DNA of 64,000 nucleotides from NCBI GenBank assembly GCA_965214955.1, contig CBDCCU010000004.1, positions 1 to 64,000 on the forward strand, written 5' to 3'. The position numbers were made by a program, and so were the translations under genes. The stretch comes from Aliikangiella sp965214955. Lineage in GTDB: Bacteria > Pseudomonadota > Gammaproteobacteria > Enterobacterales > Kangiellaceae. This document shows positions 1 to 8,278 of this stretch, in pieces. The notes under the pieces were generated by a model. That model searched no databases, had not been told where the DNA came from, and worked only from the letters and a program-made list of their open reading frames with translations. Position 1 is the first letter of the stretch. Each line of letters opens with the position of its first letter.

Positions 1-1071
1 TGCTTTGTTAGCTGGTGTCATTTGTAAGGCATATTCATTCGCATCCATATTCTTGGGAAACAGTATTCGATAGCAACTAATGGAATGAGCCTTTAACTCG
101 ATAGCTAATTTATCAGCCGCAACATTACCCGATTCATCCCTGTCATAAGCAATCAGCACTCGCTTAATCTGGTTATTAATTAAGGCGTTTAATATTTCTT
201 CAGTAAATCCATTAGTGCCATAAGATGAAGTGACATTTCTAAATCCATTTACCCAGAAGGTCATGGCATCAATCAAGGATTCACAGATGATGATTTCTTG
301 ATTAGCAGCTAAACAGGAGAAGTTAAATATCCCTTGATGCTCTCCTGGTAAATACAGATGTTGAGCCGTACCTTTGCGAAGCCTGTTACCTAAAACCTTA
401 CGACCATAAACTTCCTTGATTTGGTTATCTTCGTTAAATACTGGCACCACTATCGAGCCATTAAAATGCTCATGGCCTGTTTTGCGCAGGATACCAACAC
501 TTTGTAATCGCCCTCTAATTTCAGCCCCCGCTTTACGATTCTTCTCTGGCAACCGATATCCCAAGGTTCGATTGGCATAACCGAGTTTAAATGTATTAAT
601 CAGCGCCACATCATTGAGACCACGGTTTTCCAAATAGTCCAGCGCTTCTGGGGATTGCTTTAAGGTTTCATGGTAAAACTCAATCACCTGTTGCAAAGCT
701 TGTTGCTCGTCCCGCTCTGCCACTAAACCAGAGCTAATCACTTTTGTTGTGTCATGTTTCACTGGCTCATGCTTATCAGTAATCAATCCTAAGTCATGTT
801 GCAGGATTTCAACCGCTCGCCTAAATGACACACCTTCTCGCTTAATCACCCAGTCAATCACAGAGCCACCAACACCACAGGCACCCAAGCAATGCCATAG
901 ATTATTTGCAGGACTCACCACTAAAGAGGGCGTTTTATCATCATGAAACGGACAACGTGTCACATAATCCTTACCATGCTTTTTAAGCTCAAAGCCCTGG
1001 GAGGCCATCAACCTAACCAGTGAGACTTCGCTTTTTAGTTTTTCGATGATTTCTTGCTTTATTCTGGCCAT
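1..1071 (-). CDS. CHC2/Toprim primase-helicase, N-terminal part (runs off left edge)
   Basis: This is the first ~357 codons of a gene identical to the complete copy at 5278-8250. It starts at 1071 with AGGAC as a ribosome site and contains the zinc-finger region and most of the Toprim domain. It is cut only by the window edge, so whether this copy is intact further left cannot be seen. The role is inferred from the complete copy: replication or priming for the mobile unit. Confidence 0.9.
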   Translation of the reverse strand, partial: MARIKQEIIEKLKSEVSLVRLMASQGFELKKHGKDYVTRCPFHDDKTPSLVVSPANNLWHCLGACGVGGSVIDWVIKREGVSFRRAVEILQHDLGLITDKHEPVKHDTTKVISSGLVAERDEQQALQQVIEFYHETLKQSPEALDYLENRGLNDVALINTFKLGYANRTLGYRLPEKNRKAGAEIRGRLQSVGILRKTGHEHFNGSIVVPVFNEDNQIKEVYGRKVLGNRLRKGTAQHLYLPGEHQGIFNFSCLAANQEIIICESLIDAMTFWVNGFRNVTSSYGTNGFTEEILNALINNQIKRVLIAYDRDESGNVAADKLAIELKAHSISCYRILFPKNMDANEYALQMTPANKA

Positions 1072-1099
1072 TTTCTGTCCTTTTCGTAGAATAGCGTCA

Positions 1100-1146
1100 A
1101 GGTCTTATTTGACCTATTTTATACAGGACTTTATAATGCATTTCAA
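1100..1146. promoter_or_regulatory. Divergent overlapping promoters with central operator-like dyad
   Basis: On the plus strand TTGACC (1109-1114), 17 bases and TATAAT (1132-1137) form a near-consensus sigma-70 promoter for the XRE regulator. On the minus strand TTGAAA (1141-1146), 17 bases and TATAAA (1118-1123) drive the primase. The dyad AGGTC-N6-GACCT (1100-1115) covers the -35 of the regulator promoter and lies where primase transcription should begin. I infer that the XRE protein binds here and controls both genes. Confidence 0.75.
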
Positions 1147-1172
1147 GTGAGGACTAAAAAGACGGTGATAAG

Positions 1173-1574
1173 ATGTTGAGCAAGTATTCTTTAATTGAGT
1201 TTTGGTCGATGATTGATTTCGGCAATAATGTTGCTGAGCTTCGTAAAACACGCGGCTTAACCCAGATTGAACTGGCTTCTTTGTTAGATGTTCAACCCAG
1301 AATGATTGGACGTTGGGAACAAGGAGTCGCTAAACCTCATTTTGATTACATTGTGAAATTAGCCAAGGTATTGGAAGTCAGTTTTGACAGACTCCTCAAT
1401 GGCAATGATCCTGAGCAACCCGACCAATTCGAGATCAAAAACCGTAAGCTCAAAGAGCTATGCAAAAAAATTGACCACTTAAAAACGGAAGATCAAGAAG
1501 TGGTTTGTCACTTCCTAGATATGGCGATTAAACAAGATCAGTTTAAACAACTGGTGTCTAACTCTGCGGCTTAG
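1173..1574 (+). CDS. XRE-family transcriptional regulator (left copy)
   Basis: This 133-residue protein has an N-terminal Cro/C1-type helix-turn-helix. The motif LRKTRGLTQIELASLLDV is followed by MIGRWEQGVAKPHFDYIVKL, with the recognition helix around residues 40-50. The C-terminal ~60 residues are charged and probably helical (dimerisation). A second in-frame start at 1209 (MIDFGNN) fits the family's usual N-terminus better; neither start has a strong ribosome site. It is divergent from the primase across a shared promoter region with a dyad, the arrangement of a phage-type repressor. Identical to the gene at 8352-8753. Confidence 0.85.
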   Translation: MLSKYSLIEFWSMIDFGNNVAELRKTRGLTQIELASLLDVQPRMIGRWEQGVAKPHFDYIVKLAKVLEVSFDRLLNGNDPEQPDQFEIKNRKLKELCKKIDHLKTEDQEVVCHFLDMAIKQDQFKQLVSNSAA

Positions 1575-1661
1575 CAGCTAAAAAAATAAGCCGCTGACGT
1601 AAAAGGATTTACTAATGCCGTGGTTGTATGGATGCACAGGAACGGTAAAAAACAAAAAAAG

Positions 1662-1799
1662 CTCCGTCAGTTTTGATAGCGCTTTAGAGTACCCTTTTCT
1701 CTACTATTTAAGAATAAGCAAGATAATTAAAATCAAATGCTACGATCCTCTATTGATTCTTGTTATTTATAGTAAAACGTACACGACCCCTTATTTTCT
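1662..1799. repeat. 138-bp direct repeat, copy 1
   Basis: Begins CTCCGTCAGTTTTGATAGCG and ends near CCCCTTATTTTCT. The second copy starts 182 bases later at 1844. The two differ at scattered positions, for example AGAGTACCC versus TGGGTGGGT. It has no convincing coding content. It lies between the regulator gene and the immunity gene. Confidence 0.85.
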
Positions 1800-1843
1800 C
1801 GCTCTACTTAGCAACTAAAAAAATAAGCAGCTAAAACAAAAAA

Positions 1844-1981
1844 CTCCGTCAGTTTTGATAGCGCTTTTGGGTGGGTTTTTCTCTACTATTTAAGAACCAA
1901 CAAGACAATTAAAATCAACTGTTACGACCCTCTATTGATTCTTGTTATTTATAGTAAAACGTACACGACCCCTTATTTTCT
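1844..1981. repeat. 138-bp direct repeat, copy 2, abutting the immunity gene stop
   Basis: Second copy of the 138-bp repeat. Its last bases overlap the stop codon of the immunity gene (TAG complement at 1980-1982). The repeat therefore marks exactly the downstream edge of the toxin-tip/immunity cassette. I infer it may be homology left by earlier cassette exchange. Confidence 0.85.
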
Positions 1982-2312
1982 ATAGGATTGGATATGATAC
2001 TAGCTTAGAGTCAACTCCCAAAGAGCGAACTATTATTTCTAGGGACTCGCTATCAGATAATAAAGAATTGTCCATAAGAACATCCAGCCCCTCACCAACT
2101 CCGCAATATTTGAAAAGTGAAAAAAAGAAATTTTTGCTACCTTCTACTAAGTTTATTAAACACATTTCACATTCACCTAAATCATCACAATCAATGAAGA
2201 AATGAAATCCAAATTTATCTTTAAAATAATCAGACTCCAAATTAATATGTGCTACGGGATCATAGTTTCCTTTTGGCCATAGGTTAGGCTCAATATTTTT
2301 AAAAGAACTCAT
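1980..2312 (-). CDS. Putative immunity protein for RHS toxin tip (left copy)
   Basis: A 110-residue cytoplasmic protein with no signal peptide. It begins two bases after the stop codon of the toxin-tip reading frame, with AGAGAG as ribosome site inside the end of that frame. It is acidic and rich in aromatic residues (FHFFIDCDDLGE, FFFSLFKYCG). Size, acidity and position directly 3' of a polymorphic-toxin C-terminus are typical of immunity proteins. I do not recognise the specific family, so the function rests on context. Identical to 9159-9491. Confidence 0.65.
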   Translation of the reverse strand: MSSFKNIEPNLWPKGNYDPVAHINLESDYFKDKFGFHFFIDCDDLGECEMCLINLVEGSKNFFFSLFKYCGVGEGLDVLMDNSLLSDSESLEIIVRSLGVDSKLVSYPIL

Positions 2313-2314
2313 AT

Positions 2315-2931
2315 TTACTCTCTAAAGACTTGTGTATTTTTATATAGGAAAACAGGAATGGCTGCATAGTCTCCGCTTTTTCTAGACTGCACACCTGGAC
2401 TACTTTGATACCACAGTGCCCATTGCCCTCCAGGGGCAGGACTAACACTGGTAGGTGTAACTTTAGTTACAAATTCAACTCCAGGAACTCCAGCGGGCAA
2501 TGGACCGACAAATGCCCTTACCACAGGCTCAAAATTCATCCTCCCAGAACTTCCCCATATAGATTGAGAAACTGTTTGTAAAATTGAGTCCGCTACTGTT
2601 TGAGTTGGAGATTCTCTTCTGTGGTAAACAGAATAAAAGTTTTTTTCATTAGACTTAGAAGCAACTCGTGCTTCTGTTAACTTTGCGGATAACTCTTTCT
2701 CAGAAGTATTTTGAACAATATAGTTAGTAATCGCCGCTTCACGTTCAGCATCAGTTATTGTCGCATCAGCAACTTTTGACGGTGTTAGCGCGCCTATTAT
2801 TGCAGATGCTATTGGACCACCTTTAAGAAGAGATCTTGAAACAGCTTTAACAAAATTCCCAACACTAATTGAAGGTGTTGAAGAGGCTGCTGGAGCATCT
2901 GCTGTTATTACTGAGTTTACCTGACTGGTGC
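2315..2931 (-). pseudogene. Orphan C-terminal toxin tip detached from the RHS core
   Basis: This stretch encodes the same last ~205 residues as the giant protein at 9494-18949 but is not joined to a core. Directly upstream of the shared sequence the joined DNA supplies an in-frame TGA (minus strand TTC TGA TGC ACC AGT), so no fusion exists here. The first in-frame Met is at 2539, giving a 74-residue product that starts MNFEPVVRAF. It is preceded by GGAAG ten bases upstream and GGGAGG touching the ATG. It may be silent, or it may yield the small C-terminal domain beside its immunity gene. Confidence 0.8.
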
Positions 2932-3153
2932 ATCAGAATAGCCCAACGCAAACATCATACCTCAACCCATTTTTCCCTAGTACCATCAACCACTTAAAGA
3001 GCAAATTCTCAGGCGCATCCCCTGATGACTAAAAATTTTCCCAGACGCACCTTTTTTTGTAAAGCTTTATTTTTGCTTACATGGATGTAGATCTGCAATG
3101 CGAGCAGTGGCGGAAGCTACTCCTTTGCCGCTTATCAAGCATTAAAACTCTAT

Positions 3154-3182
3154 GATAAAACAACAGCGGTGCTAACCGCTGT
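3154..3182 (-). terminator. Hairpin terminator overlapping the stop codon of the 80-aa gene
   Basis: Stem ACAGCGGT (3163-3170) pairs with ACCGCTGT (3175-3182) around a four-base loop. On the minus strand it is followed by TGTTTTATC. The loop contains the stop codon of the gene at 3172-3414. Confidence 0.55.
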
Positions 3183-3414
3183 GTTGTTGTTGAAGTTGGC
3201 AACGTAAGGTTGCTAACGCTTGAAGATGTGCTTTTAGTGCTTTAAGTAGATGTTGGTGTATGGGTTGCGGCAAGCTTTCTGCTAACTCAACCATGCCACC
3301 AATTTGATTAATACGATTGGTTAACGATAGTACTTTTGCTTCAGGAGAGCTTAAATAGCGATGATAATTTTCACTGCGGTTTTTGATACGATTAATTAGT
3401 AAATGATGTCTCAT
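3172..3414 (-). CDS. Hypothetical 80-residue protein of the mobile unit
   Basis: The chosen start at 3414 (MRHHLLINRI) has an excellent ribosome site, AAGGAG seven bases upstream. A longer frame to 3480 has none. The protein is basic at its N-terminus and then helical and Leu/Gln/Ala-rich (HLLKALKAHLQALATLRCQL), ending in a Gln/His tail. It has no signal peptide or membrane segment. It sits nearest the unit's left end, beyond the integrase. I do not recognise the family; an accessory recombination or DNA-binding role is only a guess from position. Confidence 0.6.
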   Translation of the reverse strand: MRHHLLINRIKNRSENYHRYLSSPEAKVLSLTNRINQIGGMVELAESLPQPIHQHLLKALKAHLQALATLRCQLQQQHSG

Positions 3415-4201
3415 TGTTGAGCTCCTTAGTGGAATTGATGAATGAGCCTTAAACGGCAGCACGGAGCGCAGAATTGGCAAGGGCCGCTATGGCGGCTTGT
3501 TTACCCTTGCCTGTTCGAGCACCGTGCTAAAGTGTTGGCTTATTCAGCAAACACACTTTCTGTCAGCAAGTGAGCAGCTAAAATCAAATTGACATAATTC
3601 TGCTTGCAGAACTTTTCTCCCAAGACACCGAGCGCCTTGCTCCCTTTAGCCGCTAAAATCAATGGCGGGCATTAACTTAAAAGCCAATGCCACAACGGGA
3701 ACCCAACCCATAACGAAGGGGAGCATGGTGGGCGGGGGAGTTGGTGGCAATTAGAGTGAACGTGTGTGCGTGTAAGCGGGGTAAATTGTTTTTAAACTGC
3801 GCTTGCGCAAGCCCTACTTCTTTTAGCCCCGCATTTAACATAATGGGTTGTTATGCGGCGAAGCGGACAGTGGCACGCTTTTCAGTGACATTGCGCATAA
3901 CGGGGCATTATGTTAACCATCGGCTTGATACGGGGCTATCCCCTTGAGGGGATTATAGGGGTGAGATAAATACACGGAGGCTGGCTTGAAGGATTGGCGC
4001 TGGACTTGCTTTTTGCAAGACTGGTGACAAGCCTTGAAGTCAGCCGAAGCAGCTGCTTATCTTGAGTCGATGCTAAAAGCTTATCGGTCTTGAATCGCGG
4101 GGAGTCACGGGCGGTAGCCGGTGATAATCTAGCTCAACAAACAATATTTTATGTTAGCTATTTTTATTTTTGTAACTGGCATTTTCGTTAAAAATTTTCC
4201 T
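3415..4201. other. GC-rich non-coding stretch of the mobile unit
   Basis: Nearly 800 bases with no convincing gene and visibly higher G+C than the flanks. It holds runs such as GGCGGGGGAG and many short inverted repeats: a GACTTGC/GCAAG hairpin near 4000, CCCCTTGAGGGG near 3940, and the large cruciform at 3835-3916. AGC(A/C)GCTAAAATCAA occurs twice (about 3570 and 3648). Lying between the integrase and the unit's end, it could hold attachment, replication-origin or structured-RNA signals. I cannot say which. Confidence 0.5.
3835..3916. repeat. 82-base cruciform with attC-like ends
   Basis: TTAACATAATG (3835-3845) pairs perfectly with CATTATGTTAA (3906-3916). GTTATGCG (3850-3857) pairs with CGCATAAC (3894-3901). 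A symmetric 4x4 internal loop separates the two helices and a 36-base apical region caps them. On the minus strand the outer ends read GGTTAAC and GTTAAAT. The second fits the integron R-box GTTRRRY and the first misses RYYYAAC at one base. Size and double-helix layout resemble an attC site, but no integron integrase is visible. Confidence 0.6.
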
Positions 4202-4241
4202 TATAATGGGTGTGAACTAAAAAAACTAACTGGAGTAAATA

Positions 4242-4364
4242 ATGAGGGTTCACATTAAATCTAAATATTTTTCACTTTTTATCGAATTTAAGTTTCGTCT
4301 ACTTTGGCTTATTAGCTTTAGCGGGATGCGTCGCATCATGGATTTCTTTCAGTCGCCTGATTGA
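4242..4364 (+). CDS. Candidate 40-residue ORF antisense to the integrase 3' end
   Basis: ATG at 4242 is preceded by GGAG at a good spacing, and TATAAT lies at 4202-4207 with only a weak -35. The frame encodes a basic, aromatic peptide starting MRVHIKSKYF and overlaps the last ~65 bases of the integrase on the other strand. The signals could equally make an antisense RNA. No family recognised. Confidence 0.25.
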   Translation: MRVHIKSKYFSLFIEFKFRLLWLISFSGMRRIMDFFQSPD

Positions 4365-5285
4365 GACTTGAGTATAAATCTGGGTGGTGTCCACCCTGGC
4401 ATGGCCTAGCATCTCTTGGATATATCTAATATCCGCGCCATTTTCTAACATCACGGTGGCCATAGTATGGCGGAACAGGTGACAACTGCCTGTTTTGCCA
4501 ACATTGGCTTTGTTGATAAGGTTACGCACCAGCTGGCTCATTCTGGCGGGGGTAAATGACTCGCCTAGATGAGTCAGGAATAAGGTTTCTTCATCAACAC
4601 CAGTGTAAAGTTCTGGCCTGACTTCCATGAGGTATTTATCACACCAGTCAATCGCTCTTTGACCGATGGGCACCATTCTGTCTTTTTTGCCTTTGCCTAA
4701 TCTGACCATCAACGTGCCGCGCTCTCTGTCGAGGTCATACAGGCGCAGATTAATTAATTCTGAGCGTCTGATACCAGTCGAGTAAAACACTTCCAGGATA
4801 GCTCTATCTCTAATTCCTGTACTGGTATTTAAGTCTGGGATATTGAGGGTGGTATTGACTTCCTCGATGGTTAATACGTGTTTAGGTAATCGCTTTTCTA
4901 ATTTTGGTAACTCTATATCTGCCGCTGGATTGTAAAGCGTATAGTTTTGTTTACTTAAGTATTTAAAAAAAGCGCGCAATGCGCCTAGTCTGGAATGTTG
5001 TGATTGGAAGGATAATGGCTCACCGTTTTCCTTGCGGTAGTGATATAAATATCTTTGGTAACGCTCAACAATTTGTTTGGTGATTTCGCAAGGCTGAGTT
5101 AAGCCGCGCTCTTCACACCAGGCAATAAAATAATTGATGTAAAGCTCTCGCGATTCTGCACTTTTGGCTGAGTAATTTCTCACCCCCATCCATTCTAAAT
5201 ATCGCATCCGATAAGCCGCTAAACCATTGGGATCACTTAAATCTCCATAAGTTTTTTTAGGTAAGGTTGTTCCCTTTCTAGGCAT
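4299..5285 (-). CDS. Tyrosine recombinase (phage integrase / XerC-XerD type)
   Basis: I chose the start at 5285 (MPRKGTTLPKK), which overlaps the primase stop by eight bases; a longer frame reaches 5369. The ~100-residue N-terminal part is a SAM-like core-binding domain. The catalytic domain shows the full set: Arg in STGIRRSELINL, Lys in GKGKKDR, HLFRH, GH in LGHARVDTT, and the Tyr nucleophile in QIYTQ. It should cut and rejoin DNA at the unit's ends. It follows the primase in one operon and points toward the unit boundary at 2931|2932, the usual place for an attachment site. It lacks the extra helix of integron integrases as far as I can see. Confidence 0.9.
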   Translation of the reverse strand: MPRKGTTLPKKTYGDLSDPNGLAAYRMRYLEWMGVRNYSAKSAESRELYINYFIAWCEERGLTQPCEITKQIVERYQRYLYHYRKENGEPLSFQSQHSRLGALRAFFKYLSKQNYTLYNPAADIELPKLEKRLPKHVLTIEEVNTTLNIPDLNTSTGIRDRAILEVFYSTGIRRSELINLRLYDLDRERGTLMVRLGKGKKDRMVPIGQRAIDWCDKYLMEVRPELYTGVDEETLFLTHLGESFTPARMSQLVRNLINKANVGKTGSCHLFRHTMATVMLENGADIRYIQEMLGHARVDTTQIYTQVSIRRLKEIHDATHPAKANKPK

Positions 5286-8250
5286 GAGTATGATGCTCAT
5301 TATTTTTAAGTGCAGGTTGTGCATTTTGAGTACCGACTTTAAGTAAATCGTCAGCAACCTTATAACCATTGAACTTAGTGTTATTTTTATCAGTCTGACT
5401 TACCACCGACACCTCACCGACTTGCCCCCGACTTGAGGGCGACTTCTTATCCTTTTGCCCCGACTTCTTTTCATCACACGATAATTTATTACAGTCAATC
5501 AAGCCCATCATAAATTGATCGCATTGCTCATCTTCACCTTGATAATTAAGCTGATAAGCAATGGCTTTGCCTCGTCCACCGCCGTGAGCAATGAGGTATT
5601 CCATTTCTTCTAATCGCCCACAATGAACTTTTAATTGAGTATTTCCCCAACCGGTAAACGCTCTAATTTGTTTGCGACTAAAACGATAATCGCTTTGCTC
5701 AATGCCTTGGGCTTTGCATTCATCTTGCACCAGTTGATAAATGAGTTTAAGCAGCTTTCGAGTTTGCGGTGGCAGCTCATCAAGCGTTCTCCCAAGGACT
5801 TCATGGGCTAAATGGTTAGCGGTTTTAATATCGTCTATCGTCACTTCAACATATTCAATCCGTTTACCATTTTGAGTGATTGATTTAATTTCTCGTTGAT
5901 ACTGGTGCAAAAATGCAATTGATTGGATCAGGGTTAGGTATTTCATATGATCTCGTCTGGTTCGAGTTTGATCACTTCTGAACGTTAATTGCTCAGCAAA
6001 TGGATTGACCACTTTTAGCGCCTTTAATAATCGCTGTGCATTTTGATGAACCTGTAGACGGTGCTTTTTATTTTCATTCAATAATAATCCATCGAGCGTT
6101 TGACTGGCTCTTTGACTTTGTTGGATAGCTTTGGTTTGCTCACCCGATTCATTAACGGTTAATACCAAACAGCGGTTGAGTAATTCCTCATCAATATCAA
6201 TGGCTGTGGTTGTTAAGAACAACATCACTGGTCCTTCTACATGATATTCTTGTGTTTCCAGATTGCCAGTGGTGGCATTTTTTCCTGTACTGGCAATCGT
6301 CACTTCACCGTCACTTTGCAAGAGCTTTAAAGCATAACTGGCTTGCTCAACGCCTTCTTCTTCACAGATAGCCAAGATTTTATTTTTAAGCTTTGTCTCG
6401 CCCATATAAAACAGACTTTGTCCTGTCATAGCAGAGTATTGAACTCTTTCCTCAAACGGGAACATTGCCAGCACCGCATCCATTAAACTACTTTTTCCTG
6501 CGGCACTTGATGACTGAATTATCACTGCTAATGGTTTATCCAACTTACGAGAGACCGCCGCTAAATAACCCATAAGTAAATTGGTTTGCTCACCAACAAT
6601 ACCGCACTGAGTAAAGTCATTGAGGATTTGAGCGGTTAAGTTTTTGTCTTTAAGTAATTCCAGAGCATCCGCCTTGTCTTGTTCGTTTATCTCAATGAGA
6701 TTTTCTGATTGCTCAGCCTTACTTTCAATCTGCTCATCTTGCAGGGCTTCTAGCTTTAATAGCACTTTGCCTAAGTCTTTTTTAATGATTTGCTCTTCAA
6801 CACTTAACTCACTGGCGGCAATTTTAATAAACGTCTGGCGTTGCTTGGCGTTGTAAAGTTCGAGCGTATCCACATGCAACGCTTCATCTTTGGATACCAG
6901 AATATTAATTTTCAGTTGATCATAGGTTTGATTTTTAGTGAGCCCTCTTACCCGATAATGCCTATCACCAAAGGTCATTTTGATTTCACGCTCGGTAATG
7001 GTTGCGTCAACATCACTCAATGCTTTTGGCTCTGCGGCGGCTGTTGGCTCTGCTAAATCAGCAACTAAGGAAGAAGTCTTTTTCTCTTCCTTCTGATTAA
7101 CATCTTTTGATTTTGTCTCAACTAGCTTTCTGGCTTTAGCTTTTAACATTGGCTCAGCTTTCCTTATCACTAATCCCAATGCTTTGTTAGCTGGTGTCAT
7201 TTGTAAGGCATATTCATTCGCATCCATATTCTTGGGAAACAGTATTCGATAGCAACTAATGGAATGAGCCTTTAACTCGATAGCTAATTTATCAGCCGCA
7301 ACATTACCCGATTCATCCCTGTCATAAGCAATCAGCACTCGCTTAATCTGGTTATTAATTAAGGCGTTTAATATTTCTTCAGTAAATCCATTAGTGCCAT
7401 AAGATGAAGTGACATTTCTAAATCCATTTACCCAGAAGGTCATGGCATCAATCAAGGATTCACAGATGATGATTTCTTGATTAGCAGCTAAACAGGAGAA
7501 GTTAAATATCCCTTGATGCTCTCCTGGTAAATACAGATGTTGAGCCGTACCTTTGCGAAGCCTGTTACCTAAAACCTTACGACCATAAACTTCCTTGATT
7601 TGGTTATCTTCGTTAAATACTGGCACCACTATCGAGCCATTAAAATGCTCATGGCCTGTTTTGCGCAGGATACCAACACTTTGTAATCGCCCTCTAATTT
7701 CAGCCCCCGCTTTACGATTCTTCTCTGGCAACCGATATCCCAAGGTTCGATTGGCATAACCGAGTTTAAATGTATTAATCAGCGCCACATCATTGAGACC
7801 ACGGTTTTCCAAATAGTCCAGCGCTTCTGGGGATTGCTTTAAGGTTTCATGGTAAAACTCAATCACCTGTTGCAAAGCTTGTTGCTCGTCCCGCTCTGCC
7901 ACTAAACCAGAGCTAATCACTTTTGTTGTGTCATGTTTCACTGGCTCATGCTTATCAGTAATCAATCCTAAGTCATGTTGCAGGATTTCAACCGCTCGCC
8001 TAAATGACACACCTTCTCGCTTAATCACCCAGTCAATCACAGAGCCACCAACACCACAGGCACCCAAGCAATGCCATAGATTATTTGCAGGACTCACCAC
8101 TAAAGAGGGCGTTTTATCATCATGAAACGGACAACGTGTCACATAATCCTTACCATGCTTTTTAAGCTCAAAGCCCTGGGAGGCCATCAACCTAACCAGT
8201 GAGACTTCGCTTTTTAGTTTTTCGATGATTTCTTGCTTTATTCTGGCCAT
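5278..8250 (-). CDS. Primase-helicase with CHC2 zinc finger, Toprim and P-loop ATPase domains
   Basis: 990 residues. A CHC2 zinc finger lies at about residues 40-70 (CPFHDDKTPS and WHCLGACGVGG). A Toprim domain spans about 255-345, with the catalytic Glu in ICESLIDA and acidic pair in AYDRDESG. A charged Glu/Lys-rich linker follows. A P-loop ATPase region at about 570-700 has Walker A QSSSAAGKSSLMDAV and an acidic Walker B ILAICEEEG. This layout is typical of primase-helicases in satellite phages and integrative elements, so I infer self-priming after excision. It starts at 8250 with AGGAC six bases upstream, is transcribed with the integrase, and is controlled from the divergent promoter region. 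Confidence 0.88.
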   Translation of the reverse strand: MARIKQEIIEKLKSEVSLVRLMASQGFELKKHGKDYVTRCPFHDDKTPSLVVSPANNLWHCLGACGVGGSVIDWVIKREGVSFRRAVEILQHDLGLITDKHEPVKHDTTKVISSGLVAERDEQQALQQVIEFYHETLKQSPEALDYLENRGLNDVALINTFKLGYANRTLGYRLPEKNRKAGAEIRGRLQSVGILRKTGHEHFNGSIVVPVFNEDNQIKEVYGRKVLGNRLRKGTAQHLYLPGEHQGIFNFSCLAANQEIIICESLIDAMTFWVNGFRNVTSSYGTNGFTEEILNALINNQIKRVLIAYDRDESGNVAADKLAIELKAHSISCYRILFPKNMDANEYALQMTPANKALGLVIRKAEPMLKAKARKLVETKSKDVNQKEEKKTSSLVADLAEPTAAAEPKALSDVDATITEREIKMTFGDRHYRVRGLTKNQTYDQLKINILVSKDEALHVDTLELYNAKQRQTFIKIAASELSVEEQIIKKDLGKVLLKLEALQDEQIESKAEQSENLIEINEQDKADALELLKDKNLTAQILNDFTQCGIVGEQTNLLMGYLAAVSRKLDKPLAVIIQSSSAAGKSSLMDAVLAMFPFEERVQYSAMTGQSLFYMGETKLKNKILAICEEEGVEQASYALKLLQSDGEVTIASTGKNATTGNLETQEYHVEGPVMLFLTTTAIDIDEELLNRCLVLTVNESGEQTKAIQQSQRASQTLDGLLLNENKKHRLQVHQNAQRLLKALKVVNPFAEQLTFRSDQTRTRRDHMKYLTLIQSIAFLHQYQREIKSITQNGKRIEYVEVTIDDIKTANHLAHEVLGRTLDELPPQTRKLLKLIYQLVQDECKAQGIEQSDYRFSRKQIRAFTGWGNTQLKVHCGRLEEMEYLIAHGGGRGKAIAYQLNYQGEDEQCDQFMMGLIDCNKLSCDEKKSGQKDKKSPSSRGQVGEVSVVSQTDKNNTKFNGYKVADDLLKVGTQNAQPALKNNEHHTHA

Positions 8251-8278
8251 TTTCTGTCCTTTTCGTAGAATAGCGTCA

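Larger units (their letters stand above)
1..2931. repeat. Left copy of long direct repeat (part of tandem unit)
   Basis: Bases 1-2931 match 7180-10110 at a constant offset of 7179. All predicted proteins in the two stretches are identical and I found no mismatch where I compared DNA. The match ends exactly at 2931/10110, after the shared bases TGACTGGTGC. The left limit is not visible because the window starts inside the copy. Such identity means a very recent duplication, active conversion, or an assembly artefact. Confidence 0.97.

Noticed and set aside
1615..1818. 67-codon plus-strand frame downstream of the XRE gene (also at 8794-8997)
   Set aside because: It lies mostly within the 138-bp repeat, lacks a ribosome site and its composition is that of AT-rich spacer.
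1942..2205. 87-codon plus-strand frame antisense to the immunity gene
   Set aside because: It is a shadow of the better supported minus-strand gene, which has a ribosome site and toxin context.
3835..3916. A true integron
   Set aside because: No IntI-type integrase, no cassette array, and one R-box position does not fit. Kept only as attC-like.
3741..3947. 68-codon frame crossing the cruciform
   Set aside because: No ribosome site, and the sequence is explained by the inverted repeat and GC-rich spacer.
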